Under the pieces are notes generated by a model. The model saw only the letters and a list, made by a program, of their open reading frames with translations, did not search any database and was not told the DNA's origin. The position numbers and the translations under genes are program-made. Below, piece after piece: positions 8,164 through 21,276 of a stretch of DNA of 64,000 nt (its first letter is position 1; each line of letters starts with the position of its first letter). This stretch comes from Cellvibrio fontiphilus (GTDB lineage: Bacteria > Pseudomonadota > Gammaproteobacteria > Pseudomonadales > Cellvibrionaceae), in NCBI RefSeq assembly GCF_035317345.1, contig NZ_JAYKTU010000009.1; one strand, 5' to 3'.

Positions 8164-8658
8164 GTGGCATTAGGACTTGAAGGCAAAAAAGCGATTGTCG
8201 CTGAAGTCCAAGAAGCTGCAAAGAGCGCTCTGTCCGCTGTTATCGCCGATTCTCGCGGTGTAACTGTTGGCAAAATGACCGCTCTGCGCAAGCAGGCCCG
8301 TGAAGCTGGCGTCTGGGTAAAAGTCGTCCGTAACACATTGGCCCGTCGCGCTGTGCAAGGTACAGCTTACGAATGTCTTGCTGATAAATTCGTAGGTCCA
8401 ACTTTGATTGCTTTTTCTACTGAGCACCCAGGTGCTGGTGCGCGTATCCTTCAGGATTTCGCTAAAGAAAACGACAAGTTTGAGTTGAAAGCTGCTGCCT
8501 TTGAAGGTGAGTTAGTGAACATCGCAATGTTGGCAACACTGCCGACTTACGACGAAGCTATTGCTCGCTTGATGAGCGTGATGAAAGAGGCTTCCGCTGG
8601 CAAACTGGTTCGCACTATTGCGGCCGTTCGCGATCAAAAAGAACAGCAAGCTGCTTAA
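8164..8658 (+). CDS. rplJ: 50S ribosomal protein L10
   Basis: Base of the L7/L12 stalk; with L7/L12 it represses its own mRNA through the upstream leader. The start is GTG at 8164, preceded by AGGAG, giving (M)ALGLEGKKAIVAEVQ and 164 aa. An upstream ATG at 8131 would add 11 residues unlike the family and was not used. The C-terminal helix that binds L12 dimers is present. Confidence 0.96.
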   Translation: MALGLEGKKAIVAEVQEAAKSALSAVIADSRGVTVGKMTALRKQAREAGVWVKVVRNTLARRAVQGTAYECLADKFVGPTLIAFSTEHPGAGARILQDFAKENDKFELKAAAFEGELVNIAMLATLPTYDEAIARLMSVMKEASAGKLVRTIAAVRDQKEQQAA

Positions 8659-8722
8659 TCTTTGGATTAGCACTTACTTTAGATTTAACGAGCAATATGC
8701 TCCATTAATTAGGACTTGAGAC

Positions 8723-9091
8723 ATGTCTCTGACTAAAGACGATATCATCAATGCCATCGCAGAAATGTCTGTAAAAGACGTTGTTGAACTGATCACTGCA
8801 ATGGAAGAGAAGTTTGGTGTTAGCGCTGCTGCTGCAACTGTAGCTGTAGCTGCCGGCCCTGTAGCTGCCGCTGAAGAGCAAACTGAGTTTGACGTTATCC
8901 TTTCTTCTGCTGGTGATAAGAAAGTAAACGTGATTAAAGCAGTTCGCGAATTAACTGGCCTTGGCTTGAAAGAAGCTAAAGACCTGGTTGAAAGCGCTCC
9001 TAAAGCAGTTAAAGAAGCTGTTTCAAAAGCTGACGCCGATGCAGCCAAGGCTAAATTGGAAGAAGCTGGCGCACTCGTAGAAGTTAAGTAA
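8723..9091 (+). CDS. rplL: 50S ribosomal protein L7/L12
   Basis: Multi-copy stalk protein that recruits translational GTPases. The N-terminal dimerisation helices occupy about residues 1-33, an Ala/Val-rich hinge 34-52, and the C-terminal factor-binding domain 55-122 (EFDVILSSAGDKKVNVIKAV). At 122 aa its length is normal. The gene is strongly biased in codon use, as expected for high expression. Confidence 0.98.
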   Translation: MSLTKDDIINAIAEMSVKDVVELITAMEEKFGVSAAAATVAVAAGPVAAAEEQTEFDVILSSAGDKKVNVIKAVRELTGLGLKEAKDLVESAPKAVKEAVSKADADAAKAKLEEAGALVEVK

Positions 9092-9134
9092 TTCTACACT
9101 TGTGTCACCGCGTCCATTTACAGTGTGGACACAG

Positions 9135-9166
9135 GGCTGGTGAGCAATATGCTCGCCAGCCTTTTT
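9135..9166 (+). terminator. rplL-rpoB attenuator hairpin
   Basis: ggctggtgagc (9135-9145) pairs with gctcgccagcc (9151-9161) with one G-T wobble and is followed by TTTTT (9162-9166). This is a canonical intrinsic terminator between rplL and rpoB, where many bacteria attenuate so that fewer polymerase subunits than ribosomal proteins are made. Confidence 0.8.
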
Positions 9167-9348
9167 CTGTTTTCAGAAACCTACTGTGCGCTGTAACGAT
9201 GACGTGAAAGGCAAGCCTCTGCTGTGCCGACGGTTGCTAGAAAAACAACCGCGTAGTTATCGAATTTAAGCAAGTTTTTACAAAGAAACGCACGTGCGTT
9301 TTCATGGCTGCGATCAAGCCCGATCCGCGAACAAGCTGGGGAATACAG

Positions 9349-13434
<4,086 letters not shown>

Positions 13435-13560
13435 TTCGTTTTCCGCTCCGGTAACGGGAGTTAATTCCCGTTACCCTATTGCTTGCCTGTCAGCATTGCC
13501 GACAAGAATTTGCCTCTAAGTTTAATGAAAGCTCCCGCGGAGCCAACAGGAGAAAGCGCC

Positions 13561-16500
13561 TTGAAAGACTTACTGAATTTGCTCAAGTCCCAGGGACAAG
13601 TCGAAGAGTTCGACTCTATTCGTATTAGTTTGGCATCACCCGAAATGATTCGCTCATGGTCATTCGGCGAAGTTAAAAAGCCGGAAACCATTAACTATCG
13701 TACCTTCAAGCCAGAGCGCGAAGGTCTGTTCTGCGCCAAGATTTTTGGTCCGGTAAAAGATTACGAATGTTTATGCGGTAAGTACAAGCGCATGAAACAC
13801 CGCGGCATTATCTGTGAGAAGTGCGGTGTAGAAGTGACACTGGCCAAAGTGCGTCGTGAGCGCATGGGTCATATAGAACTAGCCAGTCCCGTCGCCCACA
13901 TTTGGTTCTTGAAATCACTGCCGAGCCGTATTGGTTTGCTGCTGGATATGACCCTGCGTGATATCGAGCGTGTACTTTATTTTGAATCCTATGTAGTGAC
14001 CGAACCTGGCATGACTACGCTGGAGCGCGGTCAATTGCTTTCTGATGAGCAATACTTCGAAGCGATGGAAGAATTTGGTGATGAGTTCGAAGCGCAAATG
14101 GGTGCTGAAGCAATTCAGACCTTGATGCGTGCTATCGACTTGGAGTCGGAAATCCAGCGCCTGCGGGAAGAAATTCCAAATACCACTAGCGAAACCAAAA
14201 TCAAGAAATACTCCAAGCGCTTGAAGCTGTTGGAAGCTTTCTTCTTTTCCGGTAACAAACCGGAGTGGATGGTGATGGAAGTGCTGCCGGTATTGCCGCC
14301 AGATTTGCGCCCATTGGTTCCGCTGGATGGTGGCCGTTTTGCGACCTCTGACTTGAATGATTTGTATCGCCGCGTTATCAACCGTAACAACCGTTTGAAG
14401 CGCCTGCTGGACTTGAATGCTCCCGATATCATCGTGCGCAACGAAAAGCGTATGCTGCAAGAAGCAGTAGATGCACTGTTGGATAACGGTCGTCGGGGTC
14501 GCGCAATTACCGGTTCCAACAAGCGTCCGCTGAAATCTTTGGCTGACATGATCAAAGGTAAGCAAGGTCGTTTCCGTCAAAACCTGCTTGGTAAGCGCGT
14601 TGACTACTCTGGCCGTTCGGTAATCGTAGTAGGACCTACCTTGCGTTTGCATCAATGTGGTCTGCCAAAGAAAATGGCACTGGAGTTGTTCAAACCGTTT
14701 ATTTTCAGCAAGCTCGAATTGCGTGGTTTGGCAACCACCATTAAAGCTGCCAAGAAAATGGTTGAGCGTGAAGAAGCAGTCGTTTGGGATATCCTTGATG
14801 AGGTTATCCGCGAGCACCCGGTTCTTCTGAACCGTGCACCAACGCTTCACCGCCTTGGTATCCAGGCATTTGAGCCGGTATTGATTGAAGGTAAGGCAAT
14901 CCAACTGCATCCGCTGGTTTGTTCTGCATACAACGCCGACTTCGACGGTGACCAGATGGCAGTTCACGTTCCTCTGACTATTGAAGCTCAGCTGGAAGCG
15001 CGTGCGCTGATGATGTCGACTAATAACATCCTGTCCCCAGCATCAGGTGAGCCAATCATCGTGCCTTCTCAGGACGTGGTATTGGGCCTGTACTGGATGA
15101 CTCGCGACCGCGTAAACGCCAAAGGCGAGAATATGGTATTTGCAGATCCAGCAGAGGTTTCGCGTGCCTATTACTCGAAACAAGTTGATCTGCAGGCGCG
15201 AATCAAGGTACGTCTGAGTGAAACATTGATCGGCGAAGAGGGCGAGAAGACAACCACGGTTAAATTGGTGGATACCACTGTTGGTCGTGTGCTCTTGTGG
15301 GAAATCTGCCCACCGGGTATGCCGCTAGAAATGATTAACCGCCCGATGGTTAAAAAAGCCATCTCAGCAGCAATCAACTACTGTTATCGCGTGGTTGGTT
15401 TGAAAGCTACTGTGATTTTTGCCGACCGCTTGATGTACATGGGCTATGACTTCTCTACCAAGTCTGGTTCATCTATCGGTGTTAATGACTTTACTATTCC
15501 TGCTGCCAAGGCTGAGATCATCGGTCGTGCAGATGCAGAAGTGAAAGAAATTGAAACCCAGTACGCATCAGGTTTGGTAACTCAAGGTGAGAAGTACAAC
15601 AAAGTCATCGACATCTGGTCGCGCGCCAATGATCTGGTTGCCAAATCGATGATGGAAGGTATTTCCAAAGAGTCAGTTATCAATCGTGATGGCGTTGAAG
15701 AGTTGCAGCCTTCTTTCAACTCCGTGTTTATGTATGCCGACTCTGGCGCGCGTGGTTCGCCAGCCCAGATCCGTCAGTTGGCCGGTATGCGTGGTTTGAT
15801 GGCGCGTCCGGATGGCTCGATTATTGAAACTCCCATCAAGGCGAACTTCCGTGAAGGTTTGAACGTACTCCAGTACTTCATCTCAACCCACGGTGCGCGT
15901 AAGGGTTTGGCGGATACAGCACTTAAAACGGCAAACTCCGGTTACTTGACTCGTCGCTTAGTTGACGTTGCTCAGGATCTGGTAGTAACCATGCAAGACT
16001 GCGGTACTGATGAAGGCTTGACGATGTCGCCTGTTATTGAGGGGGGCGATGTTATCGAATCTCTGGGTGATCGCATTCTGGGTCGTATCATTGCTCGCGA
16101 TGTTATTCGTCCGGGCACAGATGAGATTCTGGTTCCTGCGGGCACTATGATCGACGAAGCTTGGGTTGAGCGCGTTGAGGCCATGGGTATCGACGAAGTT
16201 CTGGTTCGCTCGCCCATTACTTGTGAGGCGCGCAGTGGTATCTGCTCTATGTGCTACGGTCGTGATTTGGCGCGTGGCCACCGCGTGAACGTGGGTGAAG
16301 CAGTGGGTGTTATCGCAGCCCAGTCAATCGGTGAGCCAGGTACACAGCTGACCATGCGTACCTTCCACATCGGTGGTGCCGCTTCCAGAGCGTCGGCAGC
16401 GGATAGCGTACAAGTTAAGCAGGAAGGAACGGTTCGTTTGCTGAACGTGAAGGTAGTAAGCAACCCGGCTGGTAATCTGGTCGCTGTGTCGCGCTCTGGC

Positions 16501-17784
16501 GAGCTGGCGATTGCCGATGCCAGCGGTCGTGAACGCGAGCGTTACAAAATTCCATACGGCGCCTTGATCACGGTAAAAGATGGCGAAGCTGTTAAAGGTG
16601 GTCAGGTTATTGCTAAATGGGATCCGCACACCCACCCAATCGTATCGGAAGTGGCGGGTACTGTTGCCTTCTCGGGTATGGAAGATGGTCTCTCTATTCG
16701 TCGCCAAACCGATGAGTTGACTGGTCTTAGTTCTATCGAGATTCTCGATCCTGCCGAGCGCCCTTCAGCGGGTAAAGATCTGCGTCCAGCAGTAACTTTG
16801 GTTGATGCCAAAGGTAAAGAGTTGTTCTTGGCCAACACCAATGTGCCTGCACACTACATGCTGCCGGCCAAGGCGATTTTGAGCATCAACAACGGTGACA
16901 TCATCAATGTGGGAGACATTATTGCGCGTATCCCACAAGAGGGTTCAAAAACTCGCGATATTACCGGTGGTCTGCCGCGCGTTGCCGACTTGTTTGAAGC
17001 GCGTCGTCCGAAAGAGCCTTCAATTTTGGCGGAAATTTCCGGTACCGTCAGTTTTGGTAAAGAAACGAAAGGCAAGCGTCGCTTGATTATCACCCCAACT
17101 GATGGTCAGGTACTAGAAGATGGTTCAACTCACTACGAAGTCTTGATTCCAAAGCATCGTCAGCTGACCGTATTTGAAGGTGAAATGGTTGCCAAGGGTG
17201 AGGTTGTTTCTGACGGCCCAAGCAATCCACATGACATTTTGCGCTTGCAGGGTGTAGAGGCATTGGCTCGATACATCACTAACGAGATTCAAGATGTTTA
17301 TCGTTTACAGGGTGTAAAAATTAACGACAAACATATTGAAACCATTGTGCGTCAGATGCTGCGCAAGGTGGAGATCACCACAATGGGCGACTCTTCCTTC
17401 GTGAAAGGCGAGCAAGTTGAATACAATCAGTTGCTGGAAGAGAACGAAAAGTTGCGTGCAGAGGGGCGTCAACCTGCCAACTATGAACGTCAACTGTTAG
17501 GTATTACCAAAGCGTCTTTGGCAACTGAATCGTTCATTTCTGCAGCGTCTTTCCAAGAGACTACCCGCGTTCTGACAGAGGCTGCTGTAACTGGCAAAAA
17601 AGATGCATTGCGTGGTTTGAAAGAGAACGTTGTTGTGGGTCGATTGATCCCTGCAGGTACAGGTCTTGCCTACCATTCAGACCGCAAACGTCGTCGTGAG
17701 GCAGCGCAAATACAAGATGTTGGCGTGAGCGCTGAAGATGTCGAAGCAGCACTGACCGAGGCGCTAAAATCAAGTATCGGTTAA
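13561..17784 (+). CDS. rpoC: RNA polymerase beta' subunit
   Basis: Holds the catalytic magnesium (NADFDGDQ) and zinc-binding sites (CLCGKYK...CEKCGV near the N-terminus; CEARSGICSMCYGRDL further on). Start choice: TTG at 13561, eight bases after AGGAG, yields (M)KDLLNLLKSQGQVEEFDSI, matching Pseudomonas RpoC, and 1407 aa. An in-frame ATG at 13483 would add 26 residues with no family counterpart. A strong intrinsic terminator follows at 17832. Confidence 0.97.
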   Translation: MKDLLNLLKSQGQVEEFDSIRISLASPEMIRSWSFGEVKKPETINYRTFKPEREGLFCAKIFGPVKDYECLCGKYKRMKHRGIICEKCGVEVTLAKVRRERMGHIELASPVAHIWFLKSLPSRIGLLLDMTLRDIERVLYFESYVVTEPGMTTLERGQLLSDEQYFEAMEEFGDEFEAQMGAEAIQTLMRAIDLESEIQRLREEIPNTTSETKIKKYSKRLKLLEAFFFSGNKPEWMVMEVLPVLPPDLRPLVPLDGGRFATSDLNDLYRRVINRNNRLKRLLDLNAPDIIVRNEKRMLQEAVDALLDNGRRGRAITGSNKRPLKSLADMIKGKQGRFRQNLLGKRVDYSGRSVIVVGPTLRLHQCGLPKKMALELFKPFIFSKLELRGLATTIKAAKKMVEREEAVVWDILDEVIREHPVLLNRAPTLHRLGIQAFEPVLIEGKAIQLHPLVCSAYNADFDGDQMAVHVPLTIEAQLEARALMMSTNNILSPASGEPIIVPSQDVVLGLYWMTRDRVNAKGENMVFADPAEVSRAYYSKQVDLQARIKVRLSETLIGEEGEKTTTVKLVDTTVGRVLLWEICPPGMPLEMINRPMVKKAISAAINYCYRVVGLKATVIFADRLMYMGYDFSTKSGSSIGVNDFTIPAAKAEIIGRADAEVKEIETQYASGLVTQGEKYNKVIDIWSRANDLVAKSMMEGISKESVINRDGVEELQPSFNSVFMYADSGARGSPAQIRQLAGMRGLMARPDGSIIETPIKANFREGLNVLQYFISTHGARKGLADTALKTANSGYLTRRLVDVAQDLVVTMQDCGTDEGLTMSPVIEGGDVIESLGDRILGRIIARDVIRPGTDEILVPAGTMIDEAWVERVEAMGIDEVLVRSPITCEARSGICSMCYGRDLARGHRVNVGEAVGVIAAQSIGEPGTQLTMRTFHIGGAASRASAADSVQVKQEGTVRLLNVKVVSNPAGNLVAVSRSGELAIADASGRERERYKIPYGALITVKDGEAVKGGQVIAKWDPHTHPIVSEVAGTVAFSGMEDGLSIRRQTDELTGLSSIEILDPAERPSAGKDLRPAVTLVDAKGKELFLANTNVPAHYMLPAKAILSINNGDIINVGDIIARIPQEGSKTRDITGGLPRVADLFEARRPKEPSILAEISGTVSFGKETKGKRRLIITPTDGQVLEDGSTHYEVLIPKHRQLTVFEGEMVAKGEVVSDGPSNPHDILRLQGVEALARYITNEIQDVYRLQGVKINDKHIETIVRQMLRKVEITTMGDSSFVKGEQVEYNQLLEENEKLRAEGRQPANYERQLLGITKASLATESFISAASFQETTRVLTEAAVTGKKDALRGLKENVVVGRLIPAGTGLAYHSDRKRRREAAQIQDVGVSAEDVEAALTEALKSSIG

Positions 17785-17831
17785 TGCTTGTTGGTTCATA
17801 AGTGGCACCTGGGTGCCCCAGGCAATATCCT

Positions 17832-17865
17832 AAGCAAGACTGGCTATGCCAGTCTTGCTTTTTTA
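17832..17865 (+). terminator. rpoBC terminator
   Basis: aagcaagactggc (17832-17844), loop tat, and the perfect complement gccagtcttgctt (17848-17860), then TTTT. This is a textbook intrinsic terminator. Confidence 0.95.
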
Positions 17866-17908
17866 TCGAACGAGCTATTGCTTGGTCAGTAAATAAGCGG
17901 ACTTTGCC

Positions 17909-17937
17909 TTGACGGTGGGAGGGTGCATCTTTACAAT
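17909..17937 (+). promoter_or_regulatory. sigma-70 promoter of the str operon
   Basis: TTGACG (17909-17914), a 17-base spacer and TACAAT (17932-17937), then a GC-rich discriminator GCGCCACCC. It lies 111 bases before rpsL and after the rpoC terminator. Confidence 0.75.
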
Positions 17938-18048
17938 GCGCCACCCACTTTTTCCGAAGTGGGAAGCGGGGCCTTTAATAGAAAACCTGCTTTCTTAAAC
18001 CTGCCTTCGATAACATGAAGGCGTTTTTTATCTATGGAGTTAGTTTTC

Positions 18049-18420
18049 ATGCCGACGATCAACCAGTTGGTTCGTAAGCCAAGAAAACGTATCGTAGACA
18101 AGAGCGATGTTCCTGCTCTGCAAGGCAATCCGCAAAGACGCGGTGTTTGCACTCGCGTTTATACGACTACACCTAAAAAGCCAAACTCAGCATTGCGTAA
18201 AGTGTGCCGTGTTCGTTTGACCAATGGTTTTGAGGTGTCTTCTTATATCGGCGGTGAAGGCCATAACTTGCAAGAGCACAGCGTGGTGCTGATCCGTGGC
18301 GGTCGTGTAAAAGACCTGCCAGGTGTGCGTTACCACACTGTACGCGGTTCACTGGATACTTCTGGTGTTGCCAAGCGTAAACAAGGTCGCTCCAAATACG
18401 GTGCAAAACGTCCAAAGTAA
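18049..18420 (+). CDS. rpsL: 30S ribosomal protein S12
   Basis: Decoding-centre protein. ATG at 18049 gives MPTINQLVRKPRKR and 123 aa; an in-frame ATG at 18034 adds only five residues and is less likely. K43 (TTTPKKPNS) and K88 (GGRVKDLPG), whose changes give streptomycin resistance in other bacteria, carry the usual lysines. It is the first gene of the str operon. Confidence 0.98.
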   Translation: MPTINQLVRKPRKRIVDKSDVPALQGNPQRRGVCTRVYTTTPKKPNSALRKVCRVRLTNGFEVSSYIGGEGHNLQEHSVVLIRGGRVKDLPGVRYHTVRGSLDTSGVAKRKQGRSKYGAKRPK

Positions 18421-18560
18421 TGCGTTAGGCGGGTGCTTATCCGCCATAAGCATGCTTTTTCGTTAATGTTTTCGGTTTACCACCGAGTAAGGCCAAGCAA
18501 ACTTCAAGCAATCTGGCTTTTAGTGTTGTCTTGGAAAATCCCTGAAGAGAGGCTTTTGAC

Positions 18561-19031
18561 ATGCCAAGAAGACGAGTCGTCGCCAAACGCGACACGCTGC
18601 CGGATCCTAAGTACGGCAACGTGACTCTGGCGAAATTTATGAACCACGTGATGATCAGTGGTAAGAAGTCGGTAGCAGAGCGCATTATTTATGGTGCTAT
18701 GGATATCGTTAAAACCAAATTGAATCGTGATCCCTTGGAAGTTTTTTCCGAGGCTCTCGAGAACATTGCTCCCCTGGTTGAGGTTAAGTCTCGCCGTGTG
18801 GGTGGTGCTACCTATCAGGTTCCAGTTGAGGTGCGTGCTTCTCGTCGTACCGCTCTGGCAATGCGTTGGTTGGTGGATTACTCCCGCAAGCGTGGTGAGA
18901 AGTCTATGCCTGCGCGTTTGGCGGGCGAGTTGATGGATGCTGCGCAAGGTAAGGGCGCTGCGGTTAAGAAGCGTGAAGACGTTCACCGCATGGCTGAAGC
19001 TAACAAGGCGTTCTCGCACTTCCGTTTCTAG
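18561..19031 (+). CDS. rpsG: 30S ribosomal protein S7
   Basis: Primary binder of the 3' major domain of 16S rRNA at the E site. The family start MPRRRVVAKRDTLPDPKYGN and 156 aa are normal for Pseudomonas-type S7. It lies 140 bases after rpsL and is followed by a 14-bp hairpin before fusA. Confidence 0.98.
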   Translation: MPRRRVVAKRDTLPDPKYGNVTLAKFMNHVMISGKKSVAERIIYGAMDIVKTKLNRDPLEVFSEALENIAPLVEVKSRRVGGATYQVPVEVRASRRTALAMRWLVDYSRKRGEKSMPARLAGELMDAAQGKGAAVKKREDVHRMAEANKAFSHFRF

Positions 19032-19059
19032 GGCGGTAGTGGCTTCAAACTTCCTGTGT

Positions 19060-19090
19060 AAAGCAAAGGCAGCAAAGCTGCCTTTGCTTT
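19060..19090 (+). other. intra-operon stem-loop between rpsG and fusA
   Basis: aaagcaaaggcagc (19060-19073) and its perfect complement gctgcctttgcttt (19077-19090) enclose a 3-base loop. No extended T tract follows, so processing, partial attenuation or mRNA stabilisation is as likely as termination. Confidence 0.65.
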
Positions 19091-19121
19091 ATGTGGCGAA
19101 TCCAAATCGGAGATGAAAGTA

Positions 19122-21242
19122 GTGGCACGTAAAACTCCTATCGCACGCTATCGCAATATTGGCATTTGTGCCCACGTCGATGCGGGTAAGACGACAACCA
19201 CCGAGCGGGTATTATTTTATACCGGCTTGTCCCATAAAATTGGTGAGGTTCACGATGGTGCTGCCACGACCGATTGGATGGTGCAGGAGCAAGAGCGTGG
19301 CATTACCATTACATCCGCGGCGGTAACAACCTTTTGGAAAGGTATGAGTGGCCAGTTTGAAGAGCATCGTATCAATGTTATTGATACTCCTGGGCACGTT
19401 GATTTTACCATCGAGGTAGAGCGCTCTTTGCGAGTTTTGGATGGTGCTGTAGTTGTGCTTTGTGGTTCATCAGGTGTTCAGCCACAAACTGAAACTGTGT
19501 GGCGCCAAGCGAATAAGTACGAAGTTCCGCGCATCGTTTTTGTGAATAAGATGGATCGGACGGGTGCTAATTACCTGCGTGTCATTGAGCAGCTAAGGTC
19601 TCGCTTAGGCGCCAACCCTGTACCTCTGCAAGTGACTATCGGGGCCGAAGACGAGTTTAAAGGTGTTGTTGACCTGGTAAAGATGCAATCCATTATCTGG
19701 AATGAGTCTGATCAGGGTATGACGTTCAGCTATGAGCCGGTTCCTGCAGCGCTTCATGAAATCTGCGGAAAATTGCGTGAGCAATTGATCGAGGCGGCGG
19801 CAGAGTCAAGTGAAGAGCTGATGGAAAAGTATCTTGGTGGTGAAGAGTTAACGGAGGCGGAGATTAAGACTGGTATCCGTGCCCGGACCTTGGCAAACGA
19901 GATTATTCCGGTCATCGGTGGGTCTGCCTTCAAGAATAAAGGTGTGCAGGCTATGCTCGATGCGGTAATTGATTACCTGCCTGCGCCTACCGAGGTAAAA
20001 GCAATTGAAGGTGTGCTTGAGGATGGTGAGACGGTCGCGAGTCGCAAGGCGAGTGATGATGAGCCCTTCTCTGCCTTGGCGTTCAAAATTGCGACTGATC
20101 CTTTTGTGGGGACATTGACGTTTTTTCGTGTTTATTCTGGCACGCTTCAGTCCGGCGATACGGTATTAAATTCCGTCAAGGGTAAAAAAGAGCGGGTGGG
20201 GCGCATGGTTCAAATGCATGCGAATCAGCGAAATGAGATTAAAGAAGTATTGGCGGGTGATATTGCCGCCGGTATTGGTTTTAAAGATTGCACCACTGGG
20301 GATACCTTGTGCGCCATTGATCATCCCATCGTTCTTGAGAGAATGGATTTCCCGGAGCCGGTCATTCACGTTGCGGTAGAGCCAAAGACCAAGGTGGATC
20401 AAGAGAAGATGGGGGTTGCTCTGAGTAAATTAGCTCAGGAGGATCCATCTTTCCGTGTGCGCACTGATGAGGAAACGGGTCAAACTATCATTGGTGGTAT
20501 GGGTGAGTTGCACCTCGATATTATTGTTGATCGGATGAGTCGCGAATTTGGTGTTGAGGCAAACATAGGTAAACCGCAGGTCGCGTATCGCGAGGCTATT
20601 CGCAACACCTGTGAGATTGAAGGTAAATTTGTTCGTCAATCCGGTGGTCGTGGTCAATATGGACACTGTTGGATTCGCTTCTCTCCTGGCGCAGATGAAA
20701 ACGCAGAGGGCTTGGAATTCGTGAATGAAGTGGTTGGTGGTGTGGTTCCTAAGGAATTCATACCGGCAATTCAAAAGGGTATTTCCGAGCAAATGCAAAA
20801 TGGTGTGTTGGCTGGTTACCCTTTGTTGGGTCTTAAGGCTGTCGTTTTTGATGGCTCCTATCATGATGTTGATTCGTCAGAAATGGCGTTTAAAATCGCT
20901 GCTTCTATGGCGACCAAGAAGCTGGCTCAAAAGGGCGGTGCTGTGCTGCTGGAGCCAATCATGAAGGTTGAGGTTGTTACGCCCGAAGCCAATATGGGTG
21001 ACGTGGTGGGTGATCTTAATCGTCGTCGTGGCATGATTCTGGGTATGGATGAAAGTCCGATGGGGAAGGTGATTGACGCAGAGGTGCCTTTGGCTGAGAT
21101 GTTTGGCTATGCCACATCGTTGCGTTCTGCCACCCAGGGGCGAGCAACCTATACCATGGAATTTTTGAAGTATCAGGAGGCTCCGCGCAATATTACTGAA
21201 GAGTTTATTGCAAAGGGCCGAGTGCAGAGAGACGAAGAATAG
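19122..21242 (+). CDS. fusA: elongation factor G
   Basis: GTPase that drives translocation and, with RRF, ribosome recycling. Motifs AHVDAGKTTTTE (P-loop), DTPGHVDFT and NKMD are present, and domains II-V are complete. GTG at 19122 gives (M)ARKTPIARYRNIG and 706 aa, with GGAG nine bases upstream. ATG at 19113 would add MKV and places the start on top of the Shine-Dalgarno. tufB starts 34 bases after the stop. Confidence 0.97.
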   Translation: MARKTPIARYRNIGICAHVDAGKTTTTERVLFYTGLSHKIGEVHDGAATTDWMVQEQERGITITSAAVTTFWKGMSGQFEEHRINVIDTPGHVDFTIEVERSLRVLDGAVVVLCGSSGVQPQTETVWRQANKYEVPRIVFVNKMDRTGANYLRVIEQLRSRLGANPVPLQVTIGAEDEFKGVVDLVKMQSIIWNESDQGMTFSYEPVPAALHEICGKLREQLIEAAAESSEELMEKYLGGEELTEAEIKTGIRARTLANEIIPVIGGSAFKNKGVQAMLDAVIDYLPAPTEVKAIEGVLEDGETVASRKASDDEPFSALAFKIATDPFVGTLTFFRVYSGTLQSGDTVLNSVKGKKERVGRMVQMHANQRNEIKEVLAGDIAAGIGFKDCTTGDTLCAIDHPIVLERMDFPEPVIHVAVEPKTKVDQEKMGVALSKLAQEDPSFRVRTDEETGQTIIGGMGELHLDIIVDRMSREFGVEANIGKPQVAYREAIRNTCEIEGKFVRQSGGRGQYGHCWIRFSPGADENAEGLEFVNEVVGGVVPKEFIPAIQKGISEQMQNGVLAGYPLLGLKAVVFDGSYHDVDSSEMAFKIAASMATKKLAQKGGAVLLEPIMKVEVVTPEANMGDVVGDLNRRRGMILGMDESPMGKVIDAEVPLAEMFGYATSLRSATQGRATYTMEFLKYQEAPRNITEEFIAKGRVQRDEE

Positions 21243-21276
21243 TTTCGACATTTCATCTATACAGAGGAATTGAAAA

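Noticed and set aside
13915..14967. 350-codon minus-strand frame inside rpoC
   Set aside because: The opposite strand encodes unmistakable RpoC; the frame has no start signal or family features.
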